Below, piece by piece: positions 15,435 to 25,701 of a stretch of 64,000 nt of DNA (the stretch's first letter is position 1; the number at the start of each line of letters is the position of its first letter). Source of the stretch: Pararhodonellum marinum (GTDB taxonomy: Bacteria > Bacteroidota > Bacteroidia > Cytophagales > Cyclobacteriaceae); assembly GCF_015354735.1 (NCBI RefSeq), contig NZ_JACEFJ010000008.1, positions 62,001 through 126,000 on the forward strand, given 5' to 3'. The notes below the pieces were generated by a model. It was given only the letters and a program-made list of their open reading frames with translations. It had not been told where the DNA came from and made no database searches. The position numbers and the translations under genes were made by a program.

Positions 15435-16916
15435 ATGAGCAAAGGATTACCCAAGCGCAGTGAGGATTATTCCTTATGGTACAATGAATTGGTCAAGCGA
15501 GCTGACTTAGCAGAAAACTCAGCTGTAAGGGGATGCATGGTCATTAAACCTTATGGTTATTCTATTTGGGAAAAAATGCAGGCCCAACTGGACCACATGT
15601 TTAAGGAAACTGGTCACACCAATGCCTATTTTCCATTATTTATTCCCAAATCGTTTTTGTCCAAAGAAGCAAGCCATGTAGAGGGCTTTGCCAAAGAATG
15701 TGCAGTAGTGACCCACTACAGACTCAAAAATGCAGAAGATGGCTCAGGGGTCATTGTAGACCCTGAAGCCAAGCTTGAAGAAGAATTAATTGTGAGGCCC
15801 ACCTCAGAAACCGTCATCTGGAGTACTTATAAAAATTGGATTCAATCTTATAGGGATTTGCCTTTATTGGTCAACCAATGGGCCAATGTGGTCAGGTGGG
15901 AAATGAGGACACGGCTTTTTTTGAGAACAACAGAGTTTCTATGGCAGGAAGGACATACTGCTCATGCCACCAAAGAAGAAGCCATTTCTGAAACCGTTCA
16001 AATGATGCAAGTGTATGCCGAATTTGCCGAATCCTTTATGGCCATGCCGGTAGTAAGAGGACGCAAATCTGAGAATGAAAGGTTTGCCGGAGCGGAGGAC
16101 ACTTATTGTATAGAAGCCATGATGCAGGATGGCAAAGCATTGCAGGCAGGCACATCCCACTTCTTAGGTCAAAATTTTGCAAAAGCCTTCGATGTGAAAT
16201 TTGCCACAAAATCCGGTGGACTGGATTATGTCTGGGGTACCTCTTGGGGGGTAAGCACCCGACTGATGGGAGCCTTAATCATGGCCCATTCAGATGACAA
16301 TGGATTGGTCCTTCCACCAAAATTAGCCCCAATTCAAGTGGTGATTGTCCCGATTTTCAAAAGTGAGGAAGAGCTTGAAAAAATCTCTATACAGGCCAAG
16401 GAAATTGCTAAGAGTTTGAAGGAAAAGGGAATATCTGTAAAATTTGATGACAGGGACACCTACAAACCAGGTTGGAAATTTGCTGAATATGAACTGAAGG
16501 GCATACCTTTGAGAATTGCGATAGGGCCAAGGGATTTGGAAAACCAAACCATTGAATTGGCAAGAAGAGATACCCTGTCAAAAGAAACTGTAGATTTAAA
16601 AACAAGCAACCTAATAAATAAAATTGAGCACTTGCTGGAGGAAATACAGGAAAACATCTACCAAAAAGCCTTAAAATTCAAGGAAGAAAAAACTACTGAA
16701 GCCAATTCTTGGACCGAATTCCAGGAAATATTAGACAAAAATGGAGGCTTCGTTTCTGCCCATTGGGATGGAACTTCCGAAACGGAAGAAAAAATCAAAG
16801 AATTGACCAAGGCGACCATTCGCTGCATTCCCCTTGACCAAAAGGAAGAAGCAGGTGCATGTATTCTGACTGGCAATCCCTCCAAGGGTAGGGTTTTATT
16901 TGCCCGTGCTTATTAA
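15435..16916 (+). CDS. proS: Prolyl-tRNA synthetase (archaeal/eukaryotic type)
   Basis: ProS charges tRNA-Pro. The 493-residue length and the absence of the bacterial editing insertion between motifs 2 and 3 mark the archaeal/eukaryotic-like form common in Bacteroidota. Class II motifs are visible: [14 protein letters not shown] (motif 1 region), [16 protein letters not shown] (motif 2, about 161-176), and [18 protein letters not shown] (motif 3 region). An anticodon-binding domain follows (about 290-390). The C-terminal domain ends in FARAY, with the conserved terminal Tyr of this type. Transcription is probably ended by the hairpin at 16940-16991. Confidence 0.95.
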   Translation: MSKGLPKRSEDYSLWYNELVKRADLAENSAVRGCMVIKPYGYSIWEKMQAQLDHMFKETGHTNAYFPLFIPKSFLSKEASHVEGFAKECAVVTHYRLKNAEDGSGVIVDPEAKLEEELIVRPTSETVIWSTYKNWIQSYRDLPLLVNQWANVVRWEMRTRLFLRTTEFLWQEGHTAHATKEEAISETVQMMQVYAEFAESFMAMPVVRGRKSENERFAGAEDTYCIEAMMQDGKALQAGTSHFLGQNFAKAFDVKFATKSGGLDYVWGTSWGVSTRLMGALIMAHSDDNGLVLPPKLAPIQVVIVPIFKSEEELEKISIQAKEIAKSLKEKGISVKFDDRDTYKPGWKFAEYELKGIPLRIAIGPRDLENQTIELARRDTLSKETVDLKTSNLINKIEHLLEEIQENIYQKALKFKEEKTTEANSWTEFQEILDKNGGFVSAHWDGTSETEEKIKELTKATIRCIPLDQKEEAGACILTGNPSKGRVLFARAY

Positions 16917-16939
16917 ATTCCAAGTCAATTAATATGAAA

Positions 16940-16998
16940 GAGTGGTAACCGTTGAGGGGTGAAGATTTTCACTTTCATCGGGTAACCACTCAATTTTT
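16940..16998 (+). terminator. Long-loop hairpin with T tract between proS and leuS
   Basis: GAGTGGTAACC (16940-16950) and GGTAACCACTC (16981-16991) form a perfect 11-bp stem. The 30-nt loop holds an inner 5-bp hairpin, GTGAA/TTCAC (16959-16972). AATTTTTTT follows. It fits a terminator for proS; because leuS begins about 50 bp later, an attenuator role is possible but unproven. Confidence 0.65.
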
Positions 16999-17001
16999 TT
17001 C

Positions 17002-17009
17002 TATTTTTG
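17002..17009 (+). promoter_or_regulatory. Predicted -7 box of leuS
   Basis: TATTTTTG matches TAnnTTTG and lies 36 bp before the leuS ATG, directly after the T tract of the upstream hairpin. No good -33 element is present at 19 nt. Confidence 0.4.
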
Positions 17010-17045
17010 CAAGCAATTCACACTACTGTAATCAATTTGCTCATC

Positions 17046-19820
17046 ATGGGGACATATAATTTTCAAGAAATAGAGAAGAAATGGCAAAAAGTTTGGGAAG
17101 GTAATCGGCTTTTTGAGGCTTCGATTGATCGCAGCAAGCCAAAGTTTTATGCTTTGGATATGTTTCCCTACCCCTCAGGTGCAGGACTTCATGTTGGCCA
17201 TCCCCTAGGCTATATTGCCTCTGATATCATTTCTAGATACAAAAGGTTAAAGGGCTTTAATGTCCTTCATCCCATGGGCTATGATTCCTTCGGACTACCA
17301 GCTGAGCAATATGCTATCCAAACCGGACAACACCCCGCCATCACCACCGAACAAAATATCCGAAGATATACTGAGCAGTTGAAAAACATTGGTTTTGCAT
17401 TTGACTGGAGTAAGGAGGTAAGAACCTCTGATCCAGCTTATTACCGATGGACCCAGTGGATATTTATGCAGCTTTTTGATAGCTACTATGATCTGAAAAC
17501 CAATAAAGCTACCTCCATTCAATCCCTTATAGCCACTTTTAAAAAAGAAGGTAATAATGAGGTCATGGCAGTCTGCGATGAAGATACGCCTCATTTCACA
17601 GCAGGCGATTGGGATAGCTTAAGTGAAAATGAAAAACAGGGTATCCTCTTAAAATACAGGTTGGCCTTTTTGTCAGAAACCACTGTGAATTGGTGTCCAG
17701 CTCTAGGCACTGTCCTTTCTAATGACGAGGTCAAGGATGGCTTTTCCGAAAGGGGTGGCCATCCTGTGGAAAGAAAAAAAATGATGCAATGGAGCATGCG
17801 TATTACAGCCTATGCTGAAAGATTACTGCATGGATTGGAAAATTTGGATTGGTCTGAACCGATCAAAGAAATGCAGCGCAATTGGATAGGTAAATCTATA
17901 GGTGCCGAGATGGTTTTTCAAGTCAAAGACCAAGACCTTAAGATTAAAGTCTTTACCACAAGAATAGACACTATCTATGGAGTCACTTATCTGGCTTTGG
18001 CCCCGGAAAGTGATTTGGTCAATCCATTGATCACGGACGGACAAAAATCGACTGTTCAACAATATGTAGAGGTGGCCAAAAACCGCTCAGAACGTGACAG
18101 GATGAGTGATGTCAAAACCATCTCCGGGGTTTTTACTGGATCTTATGCCATCAACCCATTCAATGGAGAAGAGATACCAATTTGGGTGGCAGATTATGTC
18201 CTTGCGGGTTATGGTACGGGTGCAGTGATGGCGGTACCCGGGCATGATGAGCGGGATTACAATTTTGCAAAGCATTTTGGTTTGGAGATCAGGCAGGTAA
18301 TTGCAGGAAGTATGGAACATGGCTCTTTTCCTGGAAAAGACGGAACCATCATTAATTCAGGCTTTATCAGCAATTTGCCTATGAAGGAAGCCATGGAAAA
18401 AGCCATTGAATTTTTAGAGAAAAATAAAATCGGAAAAGGGAAAATACAATACAGGATGCGAGATGCCATATTTACTCGGCAACGCTACTGGGGGGAACCT
18501 TTACCTGTGTACTTTAAAGAGGGATTACCCTACTTGATCCATGAAAATGACCTTCCATTGGTCTTGCCGGAGGTGGATAAATATTTGCCTACCGCCGACG
18601 GGGAACCACCTTTGGGAAGGGCAAAAAACTGGACTTACACCACCGATGAGGGAGATTTCCCACTTGAGAAAAGTACCATGCCAGGCTGGGCGGGTTCGAG
18701 TTGGTACTTTTTCCGATACATGGACCCGAACAATGAAACTAAATTCGTGGATCCAGAAAAGGCCAAATACTGGGGAGCGGTAGACTTGTATATAGGAGGT
18801 GCCGAGCATGCAACCGGACACCTGCTTTATTCCAGATTTTGGACAAAATTTCTATATGACATAGGCGCAGTTCCCATAGAAGAGCCTTTTCAGAAAATGA
18901 TCAACCAAGGCATGATTCAGGGAAGGTCTAATTTTGTTTATCGAATCAAAGGGACGAATACTTTTGTTAGCCATGGATTAAAGGACGAATATGATACTTC
19001 CTCTATGCATGTAGATGTAAACATGGTCTACAATGATCAGCTCAACTTAGCGCAATTCAAAGCATGGAGACCCGATTTAGAAAATGTAGAGTTTATTTTA
19101 GAGAATGACAAGTACCTCTGTGGTGCAGAAGTGGAAAAAATGTCTAAATCCAGATACAATGTGGTCAATCCTGATGACATCATTGAAAGATATGGGGCAG
19201 ACACACTGAGACTGTATGAAATGTTTTTAGGTCCTTTGGAACAATTTAAACCATGGAACACCAATGGCATAGACGGGGTCTTTAAATTCCTGAAAAAACT
19301 TTGGAGGCTTTTCCACGACAACAATGACAAAGTGTCTATATCAGACGCCCCTGCTACCCAAGAAGAATTGAAGGCCTTACACAAAGCCATCAAGAAAACC
19401 GAAGAAGACCTGGCAAATTACAGCTTCAATACTTCTGTTTCCAGCTTCATGATCTGTGTCAACGAGCTAACTGCCTTAAAATGCAACAAAAAAGCGGTTT
19501 TAGAACCCTTGGTCATCATCTTATCTCCTTTTGCACCACACATTGCTGAAGAATTGTGGTCCATCTTGGGACATCAATCCTCCATTTTGGAAAGTAATTT
19601 CCCCAATTTTGAGGAAGGCCATTTGGTAGAAAGTAACCACGAGTACCCGATCTCCATCAACGGGAGGATGCGTGCTAAACTACCCTTACCCTTGGGTTTG
19701 GGCAGAGAGGAGATAGAAAAGTTTGCCATGGCAGATGCTACCGTTCAAAAATGGCTTGAAGGTAAAACCCCAAAAAAAGTGATAGTCGTTCCCGGTAAAA
19801 TTGTCAACATTGTCATTTGA
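17046..19820 (+). CDS. leuS: Leucyl-tRNA synthetase
   Basis: LeuS charges tRNA-Leu. From ATG 17046 ([18 protein letters not shown], the usual terminus) it has 924 residues; a TTG start at 17007 would add a non-conserved tail. Class I signatures are intact: the HIGH-like HVGH in [15 protein letters not shown] and KMSKS in [16 protein letters not shown] near residue 695. The CP1 editing domain contains [19 protein letters not shown] and [15 protein letters not shown], the latter bearing the editing-site Asp. It is a normal full-length enzyme. Confidence 0.96.
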   Translation: MGTYNFQEIEKKWQKVWEGNRLFEASIDRSKPKFYALDMFPYPSGAGLHVGHPLGYIASDIISRYKRLKGFNVLHPMGYDSFGLPAEQYAIQTGQHPAITTEQNIRRYTEQLKNIGFAFDWSKEVRTSDPAYYRWTQWIFMQLFDSYYDLKTNKATSIQSLIATFKKEGNNEVMAVCDEDTPHFTAGDWDSLSENEKQGILLKYRLAFLSETTVNWCPALGTVLSNDEVKDGFSERGGHPVERKKMMQWSMRITAYAERLLHGLENLDWSEPIKEMQRNWIGKSIGAEMVFQVKDQDLKIKVFTTRIDTIYGVTYLALAPESDLVNPLITDGQKSTVQQYVEVAKNRSERDRMSDVKTISGVFTGSYAINPFNGEEIPIWVADYVLAGYGTGAVMAVPGHDERDYNFAKHFGLEIRQVIAGSMEHGSFPGKDGTIINSGFISNLPMKEAMEKAIEFLEKNKIGKGKIQYRMRDAIFTRQRYWGEPLPVYFKEGLPYLIHENDLPLVLPEVDKYLPTADGEPPLGRAKNWTYTTDEGDFPLEKSTMPGWAGSSWYFFRYMDPNNETKFVDPEKAKYWGAVDLYIGGAEHATGHLLYSRFWTKFLYDIGAVPIEEPFQKMINQGMIQGRSNFVYRIKGTNTFVSHGLKDEYDTSSMHVDVNMVYNDQLNLAQFKAWRPDLENVEFILENDKYLCGAEVEKMSKSRYNVVNPDDIIERYGADTLRLYEMFLGPLEQFKPWNTNGIDGVFKFLKKLWRLFHDNNDKVSISDAPATQEELKALHKAIKKTEEDLANYSFNTSVSSFMICVNELTALKCNKKAVLEPLVIILSPFAPHIAEELWSILGHQSSILESNFPNFEEGHLVESNHEYPISINGRMRAKLPLPLGLGREEIEKFAMADATVQKWLEGKTPKKVIVVPGKIVNIVI

Positions 19821-19843
19821 CACCAATCAAATACTACTGAAAA

Positions 19844-20164
19844 ATGGACAGGTTTTTTGTTGCTTTTGCGACTGTTTTAGCCTCAGGGATTTTTGCCTAT
19901 GCTTATTTAAAAGAATGGGCCAACCATGTCCTCTGGAAAAAACCACTGATTTTGAAGGCTTCAGAAGAAATTGATTATCCCTATTTTCATCAAAGTGAAT
20001 CATTATATCTCAGGGTTTTCTTAATTTTTGGGTTATTGTTCGCAGGGTTGTTTATTTCTTCAATTGCACTTTTTTGTTTGAAAAAGTGGAATAAGCTTTT
20101 TCTTGTTTTTGTCTTGACTATGCTGTGTATTCTAGCTCTTATGATCAATGGGGCCATTAAATAA
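19844..20164 (+). CDS. Small membrane protein, unknown
   Basis: This 106-residue protein has hydrophobic segments at about 3-20, 55-79 and 83-103, joined by a polar stretch (WANHVLWKKPLILKASEEIDYPYFHQ). It lies 23 bp after leuS on the same strand and may be co-transcribed. I do not recognise the family. The start ATG at 19844 and the composition look like a genuine gene. Confidence 0.6.
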   Translation: MDRFFVAFATVLASGIFAYAYLKEWANHVLWKKPLILKASEEIDYPYFHQSESLYLRVFLIFGLLFAGLFISSIALFCLKKWNKLFLVFVLTMLCILALMINGAIK

Positions 20165-20253
20165 TTTGAAACTAAAATCTGACTTTATTATTTGATCATA
20201 GATATAGTCTGATATGTACTGCTTATCGTAATTTAAGTGTTAACTTAATCAAA

Positions 20254-20775
20254 ATGGAAATAAGAAATAATACAGTAGTTGGTTTAACCTACGAGTTAAA
20301 GATCAGTAAAGAGGAGGACGGGGTCGCCTCTGCCCCTTTCAGCGTTGAAATAAGAGATGGGGAGGATCCGTTTTATTTTTTGTACGGAAATAGTGGCCTG
20401 CCAGAAAAATTTGAAGAACTGTTGAAGGGGAAAGTAAAAGGGGAAGCATTTAATTTTACCATTCTACTGGAGGAGGCTTATGGGCCTACTGATGATGAAA
20501 TGGTCATGCGTATCGGGAAAGATCAATTTTCTGAGGAGCGCGGCTTTACAGAAGAAATGTTGGTAGAGGGAAACTTCTTGCCTTTAGTGGATGAGCAGGG
20601 AAATCCTATGCAAGCAAAAGTCCTTAATGTGATGGAATCAGAAATTTTATTGGATTTTAACCATCCTTTGGTTGGATTCGATTTACATTTTGAAGGAGAG
20701 ATTTACGAAGTAAGGGCAGCTACTGAATCAGAAATCGAACATGGACACGTTCATGGGGAAGATGACACACACTGA
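20254..20775 (+). CDS. SlyD-like FKBP-type peptidyl-prolyl isomerase
   Basis: The 173-residue protein follows the SlyD plan: an FKBP strand VVGLTYELKI at the start, the PFYFLYGNSGLPEKFEELLKGKVKGE segment that replaces the usual FKBP core entry, an insert-in-flap chaperone domain around AYGPTDDEMVMRIGKDQF (about 80-130), and return to the FKBP fold at FNHPLVGFDLHFEGEI. The tail contains three histidines near EHGHVHGEDDTH, a shorter version of the metal-binding SlyD tail. Roles are proline isomerisation, folding help and possibly Ni or Zn binding in the cytosol. It converges on the glycosyltransferase-like gene after 6 bp. Confidence 0.85.
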   Translation: MEIRNNTVVGLTYELKISKEEDGVASAPFSVEIRDGEDPFYFLYGNSGLPEKFEELLKGKVKGEAFNFTILLEEAYGPTDDEMVMRIGKDQFSEERGFTEEMLVEGNFLPLVDEQGNPMQAKVLNVMESEILLDFNHPLVGFDLHFEGEIYEVRAATESEIEHGHVHGEDDTH

Positions 20776-20781
20776 TCAAAA

Positions 20782-21705
20782 TTAAAATTGCCTGAGTTTA
20801 TCTCCCATGTATTGGGCTACTGCTTTTTCTGAACACACATTTTCCCACCAATCCACAGTTCGCAGGTGATAATCCTGCAACATTGGTTTATCAGATAAGA
20901 GTTTTTTGGCCTTACTCAAACCTTCTTTCCAATTGTCCACTTGAATAATGGGAGAATCTGTATAAAACTCCTTTTCAGGTAGCTTATCAGAAATGATGAC
21001 ACATCCTGCCCGCATGGCCTCAATATGTCTAAAACATTCTGGTCTGGAAAACCCACTTGGTGCTAAAACGATCTTGCTTTCAGCGAGAACTTTACCATAT
21101 TCTTGTTGGTCAAGTCCTGTTTTAAATCCGTTATTGAATACAATCAAGGAATCTTTAAAATAATCACTAAAGTCTTTCTTTATACTCAATAAAAATTGTC
21201 TAAACTGTTCCGTAGGGTATCCCTTTTTGGGCATAAAATATCTCAAAGCGGAAAAACTTCTGTAAAGGTCTAATCTGTTTCTATTGAGGTCTCCACTGAA
21301 AAAAACATTTAATGGTCTTTCATGGATAGGCGTAATGGGAAACGCCGGCACATCATTGACATAACCCAATGGGACCGGAACAACATTGTCTGACTCATAG
21401 GAATCCCGCATATGGGTTTTGAAAACCAAAAAATATTCATCTGATAGGTAGCTTGGATCATGCCCAGTCGAATCAGCGATGTAATATAACACTTTCTTTT
21501 TCCCGGATTTATGCGCAATGCTCTGCGGAAGCTGGTCAAATTCGGAATGGGCAAAAACAAAGAATTCGTAATTTTCAAAATCCACGCCCAAGTATTGTTT
21601 GAGTTCTTCAAACAACTTTTCCACATACTGAGACTCATTGAGACTTTCGTAACCATAGATGGAGTTACGATCATACATCACATTGTTTAGGGTTAGGGTA
21701 CTCAT
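20782..21705 (-). CDS. Exostosin/GT47-like putative glycosyltransferase
   Basis: From ATG 21705 the protein has 307 residues; the longer frame to 21750 begins in Asn/Tyr-rich, non-family sequence. It has no signal peptide or membrane segment. VFFSGDLNRNRLDLYRSF (about 151-168) and the C-terminal LAPSGFSRPECFRHIEAMRAGCVIISDKLPE region resemble the nucleotide-sugar-binding half of exostosin-like GT-B enzymes, where a Glu/Ala-rich helix is followed by AGC-P/I-I. The acceptor and donor are unknown. It stands alone and is not part of a visible polysaccharide locus. Confidence 0.6.
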   Translation of the reverse strand: MSTLTLNNVMYDRNSIYGYESLNESQYVEKLFEELKQYLGVDFENYEFFVFAHSEFDQLPQSIAHKSGKKKVLYYIADSTGHDPSYLSDEYFLVFKTHMRDSYESDNVVPVPLGYVNDVPAFPITPIHERPLNVFFSGDLNRNRLDLYRSFSALRYFMPKKGYPTEQFRQFLLSIKKDFSDYFKDSLIVFNNGFKTGLDQQEYGKVLAESKIVLAPSGFSRPECFRHIEAMRAGCVIISDKLPEKEFYTDSPIIQVDNWKEGLSKAKKLLSDKPMLQDYHLRTVDWWENVCSEKAVAQYMGDKLRQF

Positions 21706-22127
21706 AAAAAAATAATTTACATAAGTGTTGTTGTAATTGTCAATCAGCAAGATAAATAAAATTTAGATAATAAAAAATATTTACAGATTACTAAACTAAT
21801 AGTAAAAAATAATTATAGTAATGTTTTATTGTACAAATAGATAATTTTTTTTACTAACTCTGCTTAGAATTATCAATCATTTGAATTAAAATTAATTCCT
21901 TTCTGATTTTTTCTATCCTAATATAGTCTAATTTAAACTATAAAAAGGTAAATTGGATTAACGCTTCTAAGATTTAGTATCAATTATTGATCCAAAATTT
22001 AATTCAAAGTTTTTTAAAACCAATTTCAAAGATTTGAATCTTATCGATCGTTGTTAAAATTCGTCATTCGGATGGTGAGTAAAGCGAATTAATAACCTGA
22101 AAGGACGAAAATTGTTTTAAATGTGCT
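21706..22127. other. 422-bp AT-rich intergenic region, no feature found
   Basis: Both flanking genes are on the minus strand. The region is very AT-rich, with no frame of note, no tRNA fold and no full promoter motif on either strand. A terminator for the ABC-transporter operon (stop at 22128) was sought here and none with a clear stem and T tract was seen. Confidence 0.5.
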
Positions 22128-23081
22128 TCAGAAATAAATCAAATTGGAGGGATCATACTTCAAAAATATATGTTGCCCAATCTCAAAAGCCCGCTTTTTA
22201 TCTTCAACTTTCCAGCTTTCGCCACTGGATAACAAAACAGTCAATTGATTATAATGAATCAGATATTGTCTATCCGTGATTTTAGCTTTAATTCCTTTGG
22301 TTCTAAATAATTCTATGTCAGATGGTCTGATGTAAGCATGAGATTCATTGGGTATCTTATTGAGATGGCTAAATAATTTAGCCGCATAAATGCTTTTGGG
22401 TTTTCTAAATATTTCCTCTGCCTTTCCCATTTGTATAATTTTACCTTTTTGAAGAATGCATAACTCATCAGACATCTGTAAAGCATCATCAAGATCATGG
22501 GTCACAAACAATACGGTGATTTTCAGATCCTCCAACAGCTCCTTTAGTTCCGATATCAATTCCCTTCTCTGAATGGTGTCTAAACTACTGAATGGCTCAT
22601 CCAATAATAAAACTTCTGGTTCTAAGCTTAAGGCTCTACCTATGGCTACCTTTTGCTGCTGACCACCTGAAAGTTGCTTTGGCAATTTTTTGCGATGGGT
22701 CTTTAAAGTGAGCAAATCCAAAAGATACTCAACCCTTGACTTTCTATAGGATTTTTCATATTGCAATAAGGGTCTCGAAATGTTTTCCTCAACTGTAGAA
22801 TTCGGGTAGAGACGGTATTCTTGGTGAACGAGCTGAATTTCATCATATCCTGGCACCAATTTTTCTTCCGGATTCTGAATTTTCAAATCGCCAAAATGAA
22901 CGGTTCCGTGATCTTGAACTTCTAGTCCTGCCACAATTCGGAGTAAAGTACTTTTACCTGAACCACTTTCACCTACAATGGAAAGCACAGTTCCTCTTTG
23001 AATATTTAAACTAAATCCAACTAGGGCTTTTTCTCGATCCGAATAGGTCTTAGAAATATTTTGAATTCGAAGAATGTTCAT
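22128..23081 (-). CDS. ABC transporter ATP-binding protein (MalK/FbpC-like)
   Basis: The 317-residue protein is a complete ABC ATPase: Walker A GESGSGKST (37-45), Q-loop in VHQEYRLYP, signature LSGGQQQKVAIGRA (137-150), Walker B VLLLDEPFSS (157-166) and H-loop FVTHDLDDA. A C-terminal region of about 90 residues resembles a TOBE-like domain (HAYIRPSDIELF), as in importers for iron, polyamines or sugars. No permease or binding protein is adjacent, so its partner must be elsewhere. It overlaps yjbR by 4 bp and is last in the SDR-ispG operon. Confidence 0.85.
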   Translation of the reverse strand: MNILRIQNISKTYSDREKALVGFSLNIQRGTVLSIVGESGSGKSTLLRIVAGLEVQDHGTVHFGDLKIQNPEEKLVPGYDEIQLVHQEYRLYPNSTVEENISRPLLQYEKSYRKSRVEYLLDLLTLKTHRKKLPKQLSGGQQQKVAIGRALSLEPEVLLLDEPFSSLDTIQRRELISELKELLEDLKITVLFVTHDLDDALQMSDELCILQKGKIIQMGKAEEIFRKPKSIYAAKLFSHLNKIPNESHAYIRPSDIELFRTKGIKAKITDRQYLIHYNQLTVLLSSGESWKVEDKKRAFEIGQHIFLKYDPSNLIYF

Positions 23082-23428
23082 AGGTTGATTTGATCCCTAA
23101 TCTTGGCTGGAAGACTTGAAAAAATCAAGTCATAGGAATGATCAACCAATTCTAAAATAAGTTTATCGGGTACAGATCCATCAAATGGCACCGTATTCCA
23201 GTGTTTTTTATTCATGTGGTAACCGGGTTGAATGCCTGCATACTCTTCCCTCAGGTTAACCGCTCTTTCCGGTTCACATTTCAGGTTGACACTTTCAAAC
23301 AATTCAATATCAATAATGGCAAATATTTTCCCTCCAACCTTAAAACACAGGGTGTTTGCATCAAAAGGAGTATCTTCTGATGCATTTGCTTTGGAAAGAC
23401 AATACTGACGAAAAAAAGTGATGGTCAT
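23078..23428 (-). CDS. MmcQ/YjbR-family protein
   Basis: This 116-residue protein has the YjbR/CyaY-like fold pattern: VGGKIFAIIDIE in the first sheet, VNLKCEPERAVNLREEY, and the family marker GYHMNKKHWNTVPFDG (about 69-84), followed by a C-terminal helix of the LVDHSYDLIFSSLP type. Members have a double-wing DNA-binding-like fold, but direct evidence of DNA binding is limited. It overlaps the ABC ATPase gene by 4 bp and lies 15 bp after the small membrane protein gene. Confidence 0.85.
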   Translation of the reverse strand: MTITFFRQYCLSKANASEDTPFDANTLCFKVGGKIFAIIDIELFESVNLKCEPERAVNLREEYAGIQPGYHMNKKHWNTVPFDGSVPDKLILELVDHSYDLIFSSLPAKIRDQINL

Positions 23429-23443
23429 TATCTGACATTTGAT

Positions 23444-23644
23444 TTAAGTCAATCTTTTTATTACCCATATAATAACAGCTCCCAAGAAAATTAAAATAGA
23501 AATCTTGTTGATTCCATGCATCATCCTGAGATTGAAATTGCTTTTTTGATTGGGGTCAGGTTTTCCGAAAACCCGAAAAAAATATCTCCCCACTTCTCCC
23601 AATTGAAAAAATTCCTTTAATCTGTTGTTGTTTTTATCTGACAT
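23444..23644 (-). CDS. Small membrane protein, DUF6728-like
   Basis: This 66-residue protein has a polar N-terminus with LGEVGRYFFRVFGKPDPNQK and the segment NLRMMHGINKISILIFL, which runs into a single membrane helix (about 47-63) and a basic end. The R/KMMHGINRISI pattern is familiar from short Bacteroidota proteins now grouped as DUF6728; I assign it by memory of that pattern. Function is unknown. It lies in the operon between ispG and yjbR. Confidence 0.6.
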   Translation of the reverse strand: MSDKNNNRLKEFFQLGEVGRYFFRVFGKPDPNQKSNFNLRMMHGINKISILIFLGAVIIWVIKRLT

Positions 23645-23695
23645 GAGTTTTCAATTTTCAAGTTCGAATGCCTGGAGCTGTTGGTCAGCGATTAC

Positions 23696-25693
23696 CTAAC
23701 ACAATTCACCAACTTCCGGTTCTAACCACTGTCCATCATCTTTGATGATTTGTATCAATTCATCTACAGCCTTTTCAGATGGCACCGACCTTTTTACCAC
23801 TTCTTTTCCTTTATACAGCGTGATTTTACCTTTACCTGACCCAACGTATCCATAGTCAGCGTCCGCCATTTCTCCAGGCCCGTTTACTATACAGCCCATG
23901 ATTCCAATTTTTACTCCTTTGAGGTGATCTGTCCTTTTCCTGATCATGGCCGTAGTTTCTTGTAGGTCGAATAAGGTCCTGCCGCAGGAAGGACAGGAGA
24001 TGTATTCTGTTTTGGACATCCTTGTCCTTGCTGCTTGAAGTACCCCAAAACTCACGGAATTGTTTAATTTTATCTGATCGACTATCGCGGACCTGTCTTC
24101 ATGTTTTTGATTTTTAAGTCCAAGCATGATTCCTTCTCCTAAACCGTCAATCAACAATCCTCCAACATCAGTCCCAGCATACAGCATGGTCAAATCTGTC
24201 GATTGATTGGGATAATTTACTTTGACAACTACAGGGAAAAAGACTTTATTTTCGATCAAAGCGATAAAGGCTCTTCGTAAGGCAGCGAGGTTGTGAGGGT
24301 TATCACTTTCCAATATCAAAACCAAATTAAGTGCAGGCCTTTCCATGATAAATGGCAGGAGTTCTTCTATCTCCAAGTCTTTTACTCCTAGAAAGTTCAA
24401 TTCAGGATGAAAACTTTCTGCCCTTTGAATGGTGGACCAGTTATAATACGGGAATTTGTTCTTCCTATCATCGCCATTGTGCCAAATGGCATGGTTTTGA
24501 ATCTCCTTCATCCCGTTGGGAAGCATAAATGGAATGGGAAAATCTCCAGAATAAACATAATCACATCCCAGATCATTCATCTTCCATTTATCCAGTTCAG
24601 GAAGGTAAAAATGTCCTACTGCCTTCATCTCTTTTTCCTGAACGGCCTCCAAATGAGAAATGTCAGCAATAACCCTAGGCACATTGCTTCCTCCGAAATT
24701 ACCCACCTCCTGACTTTTTCTTTTTTGGTATTCAAAAGGATTTAGAGGGTAAATGTTAAGCCCTTTGATGGGTGGATGATTTTCTCTACCCAGATATCGA
24801 TCGATCAAAGCTTTGGCAACCGGAGATTCCAATTCTGGGTCCTCAGTCAGTGAAACCCTTACTGTATCTCCTAAGCCATCTTCTAACAGTGTTCCAATGC
24901 CCACCGCTGATTTGATTCTACCATCCTCTCCATCACCAGCCTCCGTCACTCCTAAGTGAAGAGGGTAGGGTTTAAAGTTGCCTTCATTCAATTTCTGAAC
25001 CAACAACCGGTAGGCCTGTACCATCACTTGGGTATTGGAGGCCTTCATACTAATGACAATATCAAAATAATGCTCCTCCTCGCATATCCTTAAAAACTCC
25101 AGTGCAGACTCTACCATACCTAGCGGGGTATCACCATATCGGCTCATGATGCGATCTGATAGTGACCCATGGTTGGTCCCGATCCGCATGGCTGTACCAT
25201 GCGCTTTACATATTTTCACCAAGGGTAAAAAACGATCCCTAATTCTTTCCAGTTCTTCCTGATATCCCTGATCTGTATAATTGATTACTTCAAATTTTTT
25301 CTTATCCGCATAATTTCCCGGATTGATTCTTACTTTCTCCACAATCTTAGCCGCCACTTCAGCCGCATTGGGCGTGAAATGGATGTCAGCCACCAAAGGA
25401 GTTGCGTAACCCATTTCCCGTAAGCCTGATTTGATCTTGCGAAGGTTTTCGGCCTCTTTGATACTCGGGGCGGTGATTCTGAGCAATTGACATCCACTTT
25501 CGATCATCCGGATGCATTGTTGTATCGAACCTTGGGTATCCATAGTATCGACGGTGGTCATAGATTGGACTACAATGGGATGATCACCCCCTATATACAC
25601 ATCTCCTACTTTGACCGGAATGGTTTTCCTTCTGGAGTAGCGAGTCAAACTGTCGCAGTAGTTGCTTATTTGTGATAAAGTTTTCAATTGCAT
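23696..25693 (-). CDS. ispG: 4-hydroxy-3-methylbut-2-en-1-yl diphosphate synthase, long form
   Basis: IspG (GcpE) reduces MEcPP to HMBPP in the MEP isoprenoid pathway using a [4Fe-4S] cluster. At 665 residues it is the long plant/Bacteroidota type: an N-terminal TIM barrel (about 20-290, with PIVVQSMTTVDTMDT and RINPGNYADK), an extra domain (about 300-540), and the C-terminal cluster domain. Cluster ligands are Cys567 and Cys570 (CPSCG), Cys601 (GIMGCIVNGPGE) and probably Glu608. All are intact. It follows the SDR gene by 8 bp and is likely co-transcribed with it. Confidence 0.96.
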   Translation of the reverse strand: MQLKTLSQISNYCDSLTRYSRRKTIPVKVGDVYIGGDHPIVVQSMTTVDTMDTQGSIQQCIRMIESGCQLLRITAPSIKEAENLRKIKSGLREMGYATPLVADIHFTPNAAEVAAKIVEKVRINPGNYADKKKFEVINYTDQGYQEELERIRDRFLPLVKICKAHGTAMRIGTNHGSLSDRIMSRYGDTPLGMVESALEFLRICEEEHYFDIVISMKASNTQVMVQAYRLLVQKLNEGNFKPYPLHLGVTEAGDGEDGRIKSAVGIGTLLEDGLGDTVRVSLTEDPELESPVAKALIDRYLGRENHPPIKGLNIYPLNPFEYQKRKSQEVGNFGGSNVPRVIADISHLEAVQEKEMKAVGHFYLPELDKWKMNDLGCDYVYSGDFPIPFMLPNGMKEIQNHAIWHNGDDRKNKFPYYNWSTIQRAESFHPELNFLGVKDLEIEELLPFIMERPALNLVLILESDNPHNLAALRRAFIALIENKVFFPVVVKVNYPNQSTDLTMLYAGTDVGGLLIDGLGEGIMLGLKNQKHEDRSAIVDQIKLNNSVSFGVLQAARTRMSKTEYISCPSCGRTLFDLQETTAMIRKRTDHLKGVKIGIMGCIVNGPGEMADADYGYVGSGKGKITLYKGKEVVKRSVPSEKAVDELIQIIKDDGQWLEPEVGELC

Positions 25694-25701
25694 GATTCGA
25701 T

